64,000 bases of DNA from Flavobacterium sp. (GTDB taxonomy: Bacteria > Bacteroidota > Bacteroidia > Flavobacteriales > Flavobacteriaceae): the NCBI GenBank assembly GCA_023251135.1, contig JAHEZJ010000006.1, positions 1-64,000 of the forward strand. Direction: 5' to 3'. This document shows, piece by piece, positions 17,502 through 26,043 of the stretch. The notes under the pieces were generated by a model, which saw only the letters and a program-made list of their open reading frames with translations, searched no databases and was not told where the DNA came from. Position 1 is the stretch's first letter; each line of letters opens with the position of its first letter. The position numbers were made by a program, and so were the translations under genes.

Positions 17502-18143
17502 ATGAAAATCTCTATTGTTGTTACTCAGGAAGAACACTTCAAATTCGCACAGGAAATTTGCGATACAATAGAATCATCTGCCCTATTAAGAGGTACCGGG
17601 ATTGCTAAAAGAACGCCCGAATACATTCAGAAAAAAATGTCAAATGGTGATGCAATGATTGCCTTGGCAGATGGAAAATTTGCAGGTTTTTGTTACATCG
17701 AAAGTTGGCAGCATGGAAAATTTGTTGCCCATTCCGGTCTAATTGTGCACCCGGATTACAGAAGTTTGGGTTTAGCCAAAAAAATCAAGTCAAAAGTTTT
17801 CGATTATTCTCTGGAAAGATATCCGGACGCCAAGATATTTGGTATTACAACTGGTTTGGCTGTAATGAAAATAAACTCTGATTTGGGATACAAACCTGTT
17901 CCTTTTTCTGAACTCACTACCGATCCAAGTTTTTGGGCGGGTTGTAAAACCTGTACGAATTATGAAATTCTAAAAAGCAAGGAAAACAAAATGTGTCTTT
18001 GTACGGGGATGTTATACGATCCAAAAGACAAACAAAAAGAACCGCCGAGACACCCTTTTAACGTGGCTGTTTTAAGCAGGTTAAAAAAAATCAAACAAGC
18101 TTTGTTCCTGAATAAAACGTTGTTTTTCGGGTTCTTGTCTTAA
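17502..18143 (+). CDS. GNAT acyltransferase at the head of the arginine cluster (candidate N-acylglutamate synthase)
   Basis: This 213-residue GNAT protein has its acyl-CoA core at about 60-125: ALADGKFAGFCYIESW, HSGLIVHPDYRSLGLAKKIKS, KIFGITTGLAVMKINSDLGY. An extra C-terminal segment carries four cysteines in a CxxC-x13-CxC pattern (GCKTC ... MCLC), a possible metal site not usual in GNATs. The cluster has ArgB, ArgC and ArgD but neither a recognisable classical ArgA nor ArgJ, so this protein is the natural candidate for making N-acetyl- or N-succinylglutamate; that is inference from context. It opens the operon behind the structured leader, 66 bases ahead of argG. Confidence 0.8.
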   Translation: MKISIVVTQEEHFKFAQEICDTIESSALLRGTGIAKRTPEYIQKKMSNGDAMIALADGKFAGFCYIESWQHGKFVAHSGLIVHPDYRSLGLAKKIKSKVFDYSLERYPDAKIFGITTGLAVMKINSDLGYKPVPFSELTTDPSFWAGCKTCTNYEILKSKENKMCLCTGMLYDPKDKQKEPPRHPFNVAVLSRLKKIKQALFLNKTLFFGFLS

Positions 18144-18209
18144 AAATTAAACTAAAAGAGAAATCTCAAACTTGCTACATACGAAAGTATTAGCCTAAAT
18201 TATAAAAAA

Positions 18210-19403
18210 ATGAAAAAAGTTGTATTAGCTTATAGTGGAGGATTAGATACCTCGTATTGTTTGAAATATTTAAAAAATGAAAAAGGATACGAAGTTCACA
18301 CTGTTCTTGTAGATACAGGAGGATTTGATGAAGAAGAATTATCAGCTATCGAAAAAAGAGCTTATGAGTTAGGGAGCGCGCAACACGCCAACCTGACAAT
18401 CGTTGATAAATATTATGATAAAGCTATAAAATATTTGATTTTCGGAAACGTATTAAAAAATAATACCTATCCTTTATCGGTAAGTGCTGAGCGTGTTTTT
18501 CAGGCAATTGAAGCTATAAAATATGCTAAAAAAGTAGGAGCAAACGCCATCGCACACGGAAGCACAGGTGCCGGGAATGATCAGATTCGTTTTGATTTGA
18601 TTTTCCAAACCATTGCACCTGAAATTGAAATCATTACACCAATTAGAGATTTAAAACTATCCAGACAGGAAGAAGTGGATTATTTGTCTAAAAATGGTGT
18701 TCATTATTCGTGGGAAAAAGCACAATATTCAATCAATAAAGGGCTTTGGGGTACTAGTGTTGGAGGTAAAGAAACCCTAACATCAAGTGAGCCGTTGCCA
18801 AGTGAAGCTTATCCTTCTCAATTGCAAAAAGAAGGAGAAGAAAAAGTGACCTTACATTTTGAACAGGGAGAATTAGTGGCATTAAACGGAAAGAAAGATG
18901 TTCCTGAGAAAAATATCGTCAAACTTGAAAAACTGGCAAATGCTTACGCTATCGGAAGAGACATTCACGTAGGAGATACCATTATCGGAATCAAAGGAAG
19001 AGTTGGTTTTGAAGCTGCTGCACCGTTAATTATCATCAAAGCACATCATTTACTAGAGAAACACACACTTGGTAAATGGCAGCAATATTGGAAAGAACAA
19101 CTAGGAAACTGGTACGGAATGTTGTTTCACGAAGGTCAGTTTTTGGATCCGGTAATGCGTAACATTGAAACCTTTTTGCAGGATACTCAGAAAACAGTTA
19201 ACGGAACAGTAACGGTTTCATTAAAGCCGTATCATTTTTCACTTGACGGAATTGAATCTAAAAACGATTTGATGAATACTGGTTTTGGTCAATATGGAGA
19301 AATGAACAATGCCTGGACGTCTGACGATGCAAAAGGATTTATTAAGATTTTAGGAAATGCTCAAAACATATTTTCATCTGTAAACCATTTAGATCATGAT
19401 TAA
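18210..19403 (+). CDS. argG: Argininosuccinate synthase
   Basis: This enzyme joins citrulline and aspartate with ATP to argininosuccinate, the penultimate step of arginine synthesis, in the cytoplasm. It has 397 residues, normal length. The ATP pyrophosphatase loop AYSGGLDTSYC is at 8-18. Other family blocks are AHGSTGAGNDQIRFD, the SINKGLWGTSVGG region that binds citrulline and aspartate, and AYAIGRDIHVGDTIIGIKGRVGFEAA in the C-terminal domain. The stop overlaps the argC start by 8 bases, so the two are translationally coupled. Confidence 0.97.
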   Translation: MKKVVLAYSGGLDTSYCLKYLKNEKGYEVHTVLVDTGGFDEEELSAIEKRAYELGSAQHANLTIVDKYYDKAIKYLIFGNVLKNNTYPLSVSAERVFQAIEAIKYAKKVGANAIAHGSTGAGNDQIRFDLIFQTIAPEIEIITPIRDLKLSRQEEVDYLSKNGVHYSWEKAQYSINKGLWGTSVGGKETLTSSEPLPSEAYPSQLQKEGEEKVTLHFEQGELVALNGKKDVPEKNIVKLEKLANAYAIGRDIHVGDTIIGIKGRVGFEAAAPLIIIKAHHLLEKHTLGKWQQYWKEQLGNWYGMLFHEGQFLDPVMRNIETFLQDTQKTVNGTVTVSLKPYHFSLDGIESKNDLMNTGFGQYGEMNNAWTSDDAKGFIKILGNAQNIFSSVNHLDHD

Positions 19404-20373
19404 TGTCGGAATAATTGGTGGTTCAGGCTATACAGCCGGAGAACTCATTAGAATTTTAATGTATCACCCCAAAGTAAACATCGATTTTGTTTACAGTACA
19501 ACCAACTCGGGAAAACCGCTTTCTGTGGCGCATCACGACTTGATGGGAGATATTGAAATGAACTTTACAGATGTTGTAAATCCAAATGTAAATGTGGTGT
19601 TTCTATGTCTTGGACACGGAAAATCGATTTCATTTTTAAAAGAAAATCAGTTTGCGAGCCATACAAAAATCATTGATTTAGGAAATGATTTCAGATTAAA
19701 CAAAGATGCTCATTTTGAAGGAAAAGATTTTATTTACGGCTTGCCGGAATTAAATAAAACGGACATCAAAAAAGCAAATTATATCGCAAATCCAGGCTGT
19801 TTTGCTACAGCAATTCAGTTGGCTTTGTTGCCTTTAGCGAAAAGCAATCTGTTGATTAATGACGTTCATATTAATGCAACAACCGGAAGTACCGGGGCCG
19901 GAGTAGGACTTTCGGAAACCTCGCATTTTAGCTGGAGAAACAATAATATGTCGCATTACAAGGCTTTTGAACACCAGCATTTAGGTGAAATTGGAGAAAG
20001 TCTGGTTCAGTTGCAGGATGATTTTGAAAGTGAATTGCTTTTTATTCCAAACAGAGGAGATTTTCCAAGAGGAATTTTCGCCACCTTATATACAATTTCT
20101 GACGAGAGTCTGGAACAAACAGTAGCCAGATACGAAGAATTCTATAAAAATGAACCTTTTGTTACCGTAACAACGACAAATATCAATATGAAACAAGTCG
20201 TTCAAACCAACAAATGTATCATCAGTTTATTGAAAAAAGGAAACCGGATTTTGATCACTTCAATTATTGATAATTTAACCAAAGGTGCTTCAGGACAAGC
20301 CATTCAAAACATGAATTTAATGTTCGGATTAGAAGAAACCACCGGTTTACATTTGAAACCAAGCGGATTTTAG
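19396..20373 (+). CDS. argC: N-acetyl(acyl)-gamma-glutamyl-phosphate reductase
   Basis: ArgC reduces N-acylglutamyl phosphate with NADPH to the semialdehyde, the third step of ornithine synthesis. It has 325 residues. The nucleotide-binding start is VGIIGGSGYTAGELIRIL. The catalytic Cys135 is in ANPGCFATAIQLAL; TGSTGAGVGLSETSHFSWRNNN and FIPNRGDFPRGIFATLYT are the family blocks with the active-site region. Its start lies inside the argG end (8-base overlap). A long low-complexity palindrome separates it from argD. Confidence 0.96.
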   Translation: MINVGIIGGSGYTAGELIRILMYHPKVNIDFVYSTTNSGKPLSVAHHDLMGDIEMNFTDVVNPNVNVVFLCLGHGKSISFLKENQFASHTKIIDLGNDFRLNKDAHFEGKDFIYGLPELNKTDIKKANYIANPGCFATAIQLALLPLAKSNLLINDVHINATTGSTGAGVGLSETSHFSWRNNNMSHYKAFEHQHLGEIGESLVQLQDDFESELLFIPNRGDFPRGIFATLYTISDESLEQTVARYEEFYKNEPFVTVTTTNINMKQVVQTNKCIISLLKKGNRILITSIIDNLTKGASGQAIQNMNLMFGLEETTGLHLKPSGF

Positions 20374-20378
20374 GAAAA

Positions 20379-20515
20379 ATTTGTTTCAAGTTTCAAGTTT
20401 CACGTTCTATACGTAACTTGGGATTTGAAACTCAAATCAAGTTCAGGTTTAAGTTCCAGGTTTAACGTTTATCGAGCAACTTGAAACATGAAACATGAAA
20501 CAAAATAAACAAAAA
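20379..20515 (+). repeat. Self-complementary word repeat between argC and argD
   Basis: The spacer is built of TTTCAAG-type words on the left (GTTTCAAGTTTCAAGTTTCACG) and of their complements on the right (ACTTGAAACATGAAACATGAAAC), with mixed copies between. The whole can fold into one long imperfect hairpin. The same words recur at 51650-51955. Confidence 0.8.
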
Positions 20516-20518
20516 AAG

Positions 20519-21658
20519 ATGAACTTATTCAACGTATACCCACTTTACGATATAACCCCTGTAAAAGCACTAGATTGCACTATTACAGACAATAACGGAG
20601 TAGAATATTTAGATTTATATAGCGGCCATGGTGTAATCTCAATCGGACATACACAACCGGATTATGTAGCCAAATTAAAAGATCAATTAGATCATTTAGG
20701 GTTTTATTCCAATGCCATTCAGAATCCGTTACAGGTAGAATTGGCGCAGAAATTAGGAAAACTTTCCGGATTAGAAGATTATGAATTGTTTTTATGCAGT
20801 TCTGGTGCTGAAGCCAATGAAAATGCTTTGAAATTAGCCTCTTTTCATAACGGAAAATCAAGAGTTGTAGCTTTTGATAATTCTTTTCACGGAAGAACTT
20901 CTGCCGCTGTTGCAGTTACCGATAATAAGAAGATCGTAGCACCCATTAATGCGCAGCAGGAGGTTACTTTTTTACCATTAAACCAAATCGAATTAGTTGA
21001 AGCAGAACTGGCTAAAGGTGATGTTACAGCTGTAATTATTGAAGGAATTCAGGGAGTTGGAGGTTTAGACGAGGGAACAACCGAATTTTTTCAGGCTTTA
21101 GAAAAAGCATGTAAAAAACATGATGTAGTCTTGATTTTAGACGAAGTACAATCGGGATACGGAAGAAGCGGAAAATTCTTCGCGTTCCAGCATCACGGAA
21201 TCAACGCTGATATTATTTCGGTTGCCAAAGGAATGGGTAACGGATTTCCGGTAGGAGCTATTTTAATCTCACCAAAATTTGAAGCAAGTTTTGGATTATT
21301 AGGAACTACTTTCGGAGGAAGCCATTTGTCTTGTGCAGCGGGTATTGCGGTTTTGGACGTAATTGAAAAACTAGATCTACAGAAAAATGTAAACGAAGTT
21401 TATGAATATTTCTTAGAGAAAATAAAAGAAGTTGAAGGGATCAAACAAGTAAAAGGAAAAGGTTTAATGCTGGGGGTTGAGTTTGATTTTGACGTTGCGG
21501 CTTTAAGAAAAAAACTAATTATCGAAAAACGCATTTTTACAGGAAGCGCAAACAACAAAAATCTACTTAGAATTTTGCCACCGCTTACCGTAAAAAAAAC
21601 CGATATAGATACGTTTGTAAAAGCTTTGAAAGAGAGTTTGGAAGAACTAAAAAATTAA
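20519..21658 (+). CDS. argD: N-acetyl(acyl)ornithine aminotransferase
   Basis: This class III PLP aminotransferase makes N-acylornithine from the semialdehyde and glutamate. It has 379 residues from ATG 20519; the eight codons upstream lie in the word repeat and are left out. The PLP lysine is Lys237 in SVAKGMGNGFPVGAIL, with the Asp in ILDEVQSGYGRSG and the phosphate-binding SSGAEANENALKLA near residue 95. FGGSHLSCAA and GLMLGVEFD are further family blocks. It could also serve as a succinylornithine enzyme; sequence alone does not separate the two. Confidence 0.94.
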   Translation: MNLFNVYPLYDITPVKALDCTITDNNGVEYLDLYSGHGVISIGHTQPDYVAKLKDQLDHLGFYSNAIQNPLQVELAQKLGKLSGLEDYELFLCSSGAEANENALKLASFHNGKSRVVAFDNSFHGRTSAAVAVTDNKKIVAPINAQQEVTFLPLNQIELVEAELAKGDVTAVIIEGIQGVGGLDEGTTEFFQALEKACKKHDVVLILDEVQSGYGRSGKFFAFQHHGINADIISVAKGMGNGFPVGAILISPKFEASFGLLGTTFGGSHLSCAAGIAVLDVIEKLDLQKNVNEVYEYFLEKIKEVEGIKQVKGKGLMLGVEFDFDVAALRKKLIIEKRIFTGSANNKNLLRILPPLTVKKTDIDTFVKALKESLEELKN

Positions 21659-21671
21659 CTCTCATAAAATT

Positions 21672-21704
21672 AAATCCGACAGGTTTTTAAAACCTGTCGG
21701 GTTT
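21672..21704. repeat. Palindromic intergenic element, CCGACAGGTTTT type, copy 1
   Basis: CCGACAGGTTTT (21676-21687) pairs with AAAACCTGTCGG (21689-21700), and flanking AAAT/GTTT extend the stem by a wobble pair. A second copy lies at 27128-27160 in another spacer of the same cluster. It lacks the clear T-run of a plain terminator and may be a REP-like element or mRNA stabiliser. Confidence 0.85.
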
Positions 21705-21734
21705 AAATAAGGGAAACAACCAAAAAACAACCAA

Positions 21735-21800
21735 CTTTCGTTTAATCGTTTAACCAGTTAATCGATTAAACAAATTAACGATTAACCAATTAACCAAAAA
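21735..21800 (+). repeat. GATTAA/TTAATC word repeat between argD and proA
   Basis: The left half is made of TTTAATCGTTTAACC-like words and the right half of their complements (ATTAACGATTAACCAATTAACC). The same words return in 23888-24035 between proB and argF'. Confidence 0.75.
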
Positions 21801-21802
21801 AA

Positions 21803-22996
21803 ATGAATCCATTATCAATTGAAAAACGCAATCTGGTTTTGCGGTCTATGGCAAAGCTGGTCGAGCAGGAGCGGAGTCAGATTATCTTAAGCAATCAGGA
21901 GGATCTTGCCGATTACGACGGCTCAGATTTAGCAATGGAAGAGCGTCTGAAAGTAGATGATAAAAAAGTCGACGAGATGATTTTATCGCTCAACCAGCTG
22001 GCTTCGCAAGAAGATCCTGTTGGAGTAGAGCGTTTTCATTTTGTTCATGATAATGGTATAAAAGTGATTAATAAAACCGCCGCTTTTGGAACGATCTTAA
22101 TCATTTACGAATCCCGCCCGGATGTTACAATTGAAGCGGGAGGAATTGCTTTTAAATCCGGAAATAAGATTTTATTAAAAGGAGGAAAAGAAGCCTTAAA
22201 ATCGAATTTGAAAATTGTGGATTTGTGGCATCAGGCATTAGACGAAAATGGAGTTTCGAAGGATTGGGTAGAATATTTGAATTATAATCGTACAGAAACT
22301 CAGGCTTTTTTAGAAAAACCGACTCAAAAAGTAGATTTAATCGTTCCCAGAGGAGGAGAAAAACTAATAGCCTTTGTAAAAGCTCATGCCACTTGCCCTG
22401 TTATTGTAAGCGGACGAGGAAATAACTTTGTTTACGTTCATGAAAAAGCAGATACAGATTTGGCTTTGAAAATAATTATAAATGCCAAAACCTCTAAAAT
22501 TTCAGCCTGTAACGCAGTTGATAAGGTTTTAATAGACTCTAAATTACCCAATTTTGAAGGATTTACAGCTATACTGATAGAAGAGCTAAAGCAGTTTAAT
22601 GTGGAAGTAATTGTAGATGAATCTCTAAAAAGTTTTGAGGATACGACAACACTTCAAAACGAAGATATTTGGTACGAAGAATTCCTGGATTATAAAATAG
22701 TAATAGGAAGTATTGATTCTGAAGAAAATGCAATCGATAAAATAAATAAATATTGTGGAGGACATTCGGCAGTAATTATTACAAAGGATGACAAAGCCGC
22801 GCAGGAATTTATGGATGCTGTTGATACCGCCGCCGTTTATCAAAATGCTTCAACCCGTTTTACTGACGGAGGACAATTTGGTTTAGGTGGAGAATTAGCC
22901 ATAAGTACAGATAAATTACATCAGCGTGGCCCAATAGGACTTCAGCATCTTGTAACAAATAAGTGGTACGTGTATGGAGAAGGACAAATTAGATAA
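21803..22996 (+). CDS. proA: Glutamate-5-semialdehyde dehydrogenase (gamma-glutamyl phosphate reductase)
   Basis: ProA reduces gamma-glutamyl phosphate with NADPH to glutamate-5-semialdehyde in proline synthesis. It has 397 residues, slightly short of the usual 415. Family blocks are IYESRPDVTIEAGGIAFKSGN, LLKGGKEALKSN, the VPRGGEKLI loop, the catalytic Cys in NAKTSKISACNAVDKVLID and the C-terminal GLGGELAISTDKLHQRGPIG. It stands before proB although the pathway order is ProB then ProA. Its placement inside the arginine cluster links two routes that both start from an activated glutamate. Confidence 0.95.
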   Translation: MNPLSIEKRNLVLRSMAKLVEQERSQIILSNQEDLADYDGSDLAMEERLKVDDKKVDEMILSLNQLASQEDPVGVERFHFVHDNGIKVINKTAAFGTILIIYESRPDVTIEAGGIAFKSGNKILLKGGKEALKSNLKIVDLWHQALDENGVSKDWVEYLNYNRTETQAFLEKPTQKVDLIVPRGGEKLIAFVKAHATCPVIVSGRGNNFVYVHEKADTDLALKIIINAKTSKISACNAVDKVLIDSKLPNFEGFTAILIEELKQFNVEVIVDESLKSFEDTTTLQNEDIWYEEFLDYKIVIGSIDSEENAIDKINKYCGGHSAVIITKDDKAAQEFMDAVDTAAVYQNASTRFTDGGQFGLGGELAISTDKLHQRGPIGLQHLVTNKWYVYGEGQIR

Positions 22997-23125
22997 TTGA
23001 GATAATTGGGTAATTAGATAATTGGACTCTCTTAGATTGATGATTTTTATTTCAAATAATTGGAATTTGGAATTTTAAAAATTGTAATTTATAAAAAACT
23101 TAGAACCTTAGCAGCTTTAAAAAAA
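22997..23125 (+). repeat. TAATTGG-rich spacer between proA and proB
   Basis: Words of the type GATAATTGG/TAATTAG dominate the first 40 bases, followed by AATTGGAATTTGGAATTTT and the CTTAGAACCTTAG words that recur at 24990-25077. I see no gene here. Confidence 0.6.
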
Positions 23126-23887
23126 ATGGCAAAAAAAAGGATTTTATTAAAAATAGGAAGTAATACTTTAACCAAAGAAACCAATCATATTTCGCGGGGA
23201 AAGATCGAAGATCTCGGGATGCAGATTGCTGCTTTAAATAAAGATTATGAATTTGTAATTGTGAGTTCCGGAGCAATCGCAGCAGCAAAGCAGTTTGTAA
23301 AACTCGAAAGTAAAGGAAAAGAAATTGTAGTTAAACAAGCATTGGCTTCAATTGGTCAGCCCCATTTAATGCGGATTTTCCATGAAAATTTCAGCGATTT
23401 AGGTTTGTTGACTTCGCAGTGTTTATTGTCTTATTCTGATTTCGAAAAAGAACAGTCGAAAGTCAATATAGTCAATACCATAAACGTATTGGTTGAGAAT
23501 AATTACATTCCGATTATTAATGAAAATGATACAGTTGCAACAGATGAGATTCAGTTTGGAGACAATGATAAACTGGCGGCATTAACAGCAGTTCTTTTAG
23601 ATGTTGATATTCTGATTATTGCCACTAATACAAACGGAATCTATACGAAAGATTCTATTCATGATGAAAATCCGGAGACGATTAAATTGGTACATGATTT
23701 AAAAGTATTAGAAAAAGAAATTGGCGAATCAAAATCATCTCATGGGACAGGAGGGATGCAGTCGAAAATAGAGGCAGCCGCAATTGCAAAAGCTGCTAAT
23801 ATCGAAACCTGGATCGTTAATGGTTTGAATGATAATTTTATTTTGAAAGCCTTAAGCGATGAAATTCCTTTTACAAAGATCGTTTAG
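23126..23887 (+). CDS. proB: Glutamate 5-kinase, short form without PUA domain
   Basis: ProB phosphorylates glutamate on the gamma carboxyl, the first and usually feedback-controlled step of proline synthesis. The first in-frame ATG (23060) lies in repeat DNA; MAKKRILLKIGSNTL at 23126 matches the family start and gives 253 residues. Amino-acid-kinase blocks are KIGSNTL, VSSGAIAAAK, the NENDTVATDEIQFGDNDKLA substrate region and GTGGMQSKIEAA near the end. The C-terminal PUA domain of the E. coli enzyme is absent, as in several short bacterial forms. Confidence 0.93.
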   Translation: MAKKRILLKIGSNTLTKETNHISRGKIEDLGMQIAALNKDYEFVIVSSGAIAAAKQFVKLESKGKEIVVKQALASIGQPHLMRIFHENFSDLGLLTSQCLLSYSDFEKEQSKVNIVNTINVLVENNYIPIINENDTVATDEIQFGDNDKLAALTAVLLDVDILIIATNTNGIYTKDSIHDENPETIKLVHDLKVLEKEIGESKSSHGTGGMQSKIEAAAIAKAANIETWIVNGLNDNFILKALSDEIPFTKIV

Positions 23888-24035
23888 AAATGTTTAATTG
23901 TTTGTCTGTTTAATCGTTTAATCGATTAAAGCAAGGAGCAATATAAAACGATTTTAAAAAAAATATATAAGTTAAATTTGTTTGATTGGTCGACCGATTA
24001 ACCAAATTAACGATTAACCGATTAAACAAGAAATT
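23888..24035 (+). repeat. TTTAATCG/CGATTAAAC word repeat between proB and argF'
   Basis: The left part (GTTTAATCGTTTAATCGATTAAAG) and the right part (GACCGATTAACCAAATTAACG, ATTAACCGATTAAAC) are complementary over much of their length, with an AT-rich centre. The element resembles the one at 21735-21800. Confidence 0.75.
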
Positions 24036-24983
24036 ATGAATTATATTTCAATACAAGATATCGACTCCTTATCAAAATGGGTGAAAGGTGCGTTAAAAAT
24101 TAAAAAGAACCCACTTAAAAATCAAGCCTTAGGGAAGAATAAAACCTTGGGAATGTTATTTTTTAATCCGAGTTTAAGAACGCGTTTGAGTACTCAAAAA
24201 GCAGCGCTAAACTTAGGAATGAATGTTATGGTGATGAATTTTACCAACGAAGGCTGGACATTAGAGTTCGAAGACGGAGCTGTTATGAATTCCGGTGCTT
24301 CAGAACACATCAAAGAAGCTGCCGAAGTAGTTTCTCAATATTGTGATATTATCGCCATTCGTGCTTTTGCCGGTTTAGAAGACAAAGAAAAAGATTATGC
24401 CGAAACCGTAATCTCAGGCTTTTTAAAACATGCAACAGTGCCAATTGTAAACATGGAAAGCGCTGTTCGTCACCCGATGCAATCTTTGGCGGATGCCATT
24501 ACAATGGAAGAATACAAAACAAAGCATAAACCAAAAGTAGTTTTGTCATGGGCGCCACATCCGAAAGCGTTGCCTCAGGCGGTTGCCAATTCCTTCGTTG
24601 AAATGATGCAAATGCAAAAAGATATGGATTTTGTAATCACGCATCCGGAAGGTTACGAACTAAGTCCCGAAATCACAAAAGATTGTAAAATCGAATACGA
24701 TCAAAACAAAGCGTTTGAAAATGCCGATTTCGTTTATGTAAAAAACTGGAGTAATTTTAACGAGTATGGAAAAGTAACCAATACAGATCCAAATTGGACG
24801 GTTACAGCCGAAAAAATGGCATTGACAAATAATGGAAAATTCATGCACTGCCTTCCGGTTCGTCGTAACGTAATTGTAAGTGATGAAGTTCTGGATAGTA
24901 AAAACTCGATCGTGATTCAGCAGGCAAATAACAGAACCTATTCGGCACAATTGGTTTTACAGAAGATATTGAAGAAATTATAA
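24036..24983 (+). CDS. argF': N-acyl-L-ornithine carbamoyltransferase (acetyl- or succinyl-ornithine type)
   Basis: This 315-residue transcarbamylase adds a carbamoyl group to N-acylated ornithine. Carbamoyl-phosphate binding is shown by FFNPSLRTRLSTQKAA (42-57). The acyl-ornithine type is marked by NFTNEGWTLEFEDGAVMN, VVLSWAPHPKALPQAVANSF and the late HCLPVRRNVIV block. In published structures Glu92 of the Xanthomonas acetyl enzyme and Pro90 of the Bacteroides fragilis succinyl enzyme set acyl preference; by my alignment (VMDGDTEEHI against VMNSGASEHI) the residue here is Ser89. That favours the succinyl form, as inference only. The product is N-acylcitrulline, matching ArgE later in the cluster. 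Confidence 0.93.
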   Translation: MNYISIQDIDSLSKWVKGALKIKKNPLKNQALGKNKTLGMLFFNPSLRTRLSTQKAALNLGMNVMVMNFTNEGWTLEFEDGAVMNSGASEHIKEAAEVVSQYCDIIAIRAFAGLEDKEKDYAETVISGFLKHATVPIVNMESAVRHPMQSLADAITMEEYKTKHKPKVVLSWAPHPKALPQAVANSFVEMMQMQKDMDFVITHPEGYELSPEITKDCKIEYDQNKAFENADFVYVKNWSNFNEYGKVTNTDPNWTVTAEKMALTNNGKFMHCLPVRRNVIVSDEVLDSKNSIVIQQANNRTYSAQLVLQKILKKL

Positions 24984-25077
24984 TTTTTGGAGGTACTAAG
25001 GTTCTAAGTTTCTAAGATGCTGAGAAACTGTTGAATAAAAACCTTAGTCCCTTACAACCTTAGCAACTTAGAACCTC
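24984..25077 (+). repeat. CTTAGAACCTTAG word repeat between argF' and argB
   Basis: AGGTACTAAGGTTCTAAGTT words on the left are complementary to CTTAGCAACTTAGAACCT on the right, which runs to the argB ATG. The core repeat resembles the end of the proA-proB spacer. Confidence 0.7.
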
Positions 25078-25854
25078 ATGAAAAAAGTATCAATAATAAA
25101 AATTGGTGGAAACATCATCGATAATCCACAGGAATTAGAGCAATTCTTAACCGATTTTTCTAAGATTGAAGGACATAAAGTTTTAGTTCACGGTGGCGGA
25201 AAATCGGCTACAAAAATGGCACAAAGTATTGGTTTGGTGCCACAAATGATTGATGGACGCCGAATTACAGATGCTGCGATGCTTGATGTCGTGGTAATGA
25301 TTTACGCTGGACAAATCAACAAACATATAGTAGCACAATTACAGGCAAAAGACAATAATGCAATTGGTTTTTCAGGTGCCGACGGGAATCTGATACAATC
25401 GGTGAAACGAAATCACCCGACAATTGATTATGGTTTTGTAGGCGATGTAAAACAAGTGAACACCAAACTATTGGCTACTTTGTTAGAGACCGGAATTGTT
25501 CCTGTTTTTTGCGCGATAACACACGACAAAAACGGACAATTGTTAAACACTAATGCCGATACCATTGCAAGTGAATTATCCATTGCCTTGTCTGAAGTTT
25601 TTGATGTTACACTGACTTATTGTTTTGAAAAGCAGGGAGTTTTACAGGATTCAGAAGACGATTCCTCTGTAATAACCGAAATCAACGAAACATTATATAC
25701 TAAACTGAAAGAAGAAAAAGTAATCCATTCCGGAATGATTCCAAAACTGGATAACTGCTTCAACAGTTTAGCAAGAGGCGTACAGAAAATCAAAATTGGG
25801 CATCATAAAATGCTTCAAAATCCTGATGTTCTGCACACCACCATTACGCTGTAA
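25078..25854 (+). CDS. argB: N-acetyl(acyl)glutamate kinase
   Basis: ArgB phosphorylates N-acylglutamate with ATP, the second step of ornithine synthesis. It has 258 residues, the short form typical of species without an N-terminal regulatory helix; such forms are usually not inhibited by arginine, so regulation may lie elsewhere. Blocks are IIKIGGNIIDN, the glycine loop LVHGGGKSATKMA and NTNADTIASELSIAL, with SGMIPKLDNCFNSL near the end. The AspK-like fold is intact. It starts directly behind a palindromic spacer. Confidence 0.95.
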   Translation: MKKVSIIKIGGNIIDNPQELEQFLTDFSKIEGHKVLVHGGGKSATKMAQSIGLVPQMIDGRRITDAAMLDVVVMIYAGQINKHIVAQLQAKDNNAIGFSGADGNLIQSVKRNHPTIDYGFVGDVKQVNTKLLATLLETGIVPVFCAITHDKNGQLLNTNADTIASELSIALSEVFDVTLTYCFEKQGVLQDSEDDSSVITEINETLYTKLKEEKVIHSGMIPKLDNCFNSLARGVQKIKIGHHKMLQNPDVLHTTITL

Positions 25855-25862
25855 AAGTTATA

Positions 25863-25920
25863 GCCACAGCTTAGCGGATTAAAAGGATTAGAATCTGTGA
25901 AAATTCTGTTAATCTGTGGC
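25863..25920. repeat. CACAG...CTGTG palindromic element between argB and argE
   Basis: GCCACAG (25863-25869) and CTGTGGC (25914-25920) frame the element, with AGATTAAAAGGATT-like words inside. Similar elements with CAGAT/ATCTG arms lie at 44373-44471, 48832-48891 and 61135-61198. Confidence 0.65.
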
Positions 25921-26043
25921 AAAAAAAGCACGTCACGCAAAGCATTTTAAATATTAATTTAAGAAATTTGCGCAAACTAAAAATGTCACAGATTTAATAA
26001 AAACGATGTGACTTCGAGCCTTCACGGCAATGAAACCATAACT

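Noticed and set aside
24660..24950. A 96-codon frame antisense to argF'
   Set aside because: It is opposite highly conserved transcarbamylase codons, and its composition follows the complementary strand.
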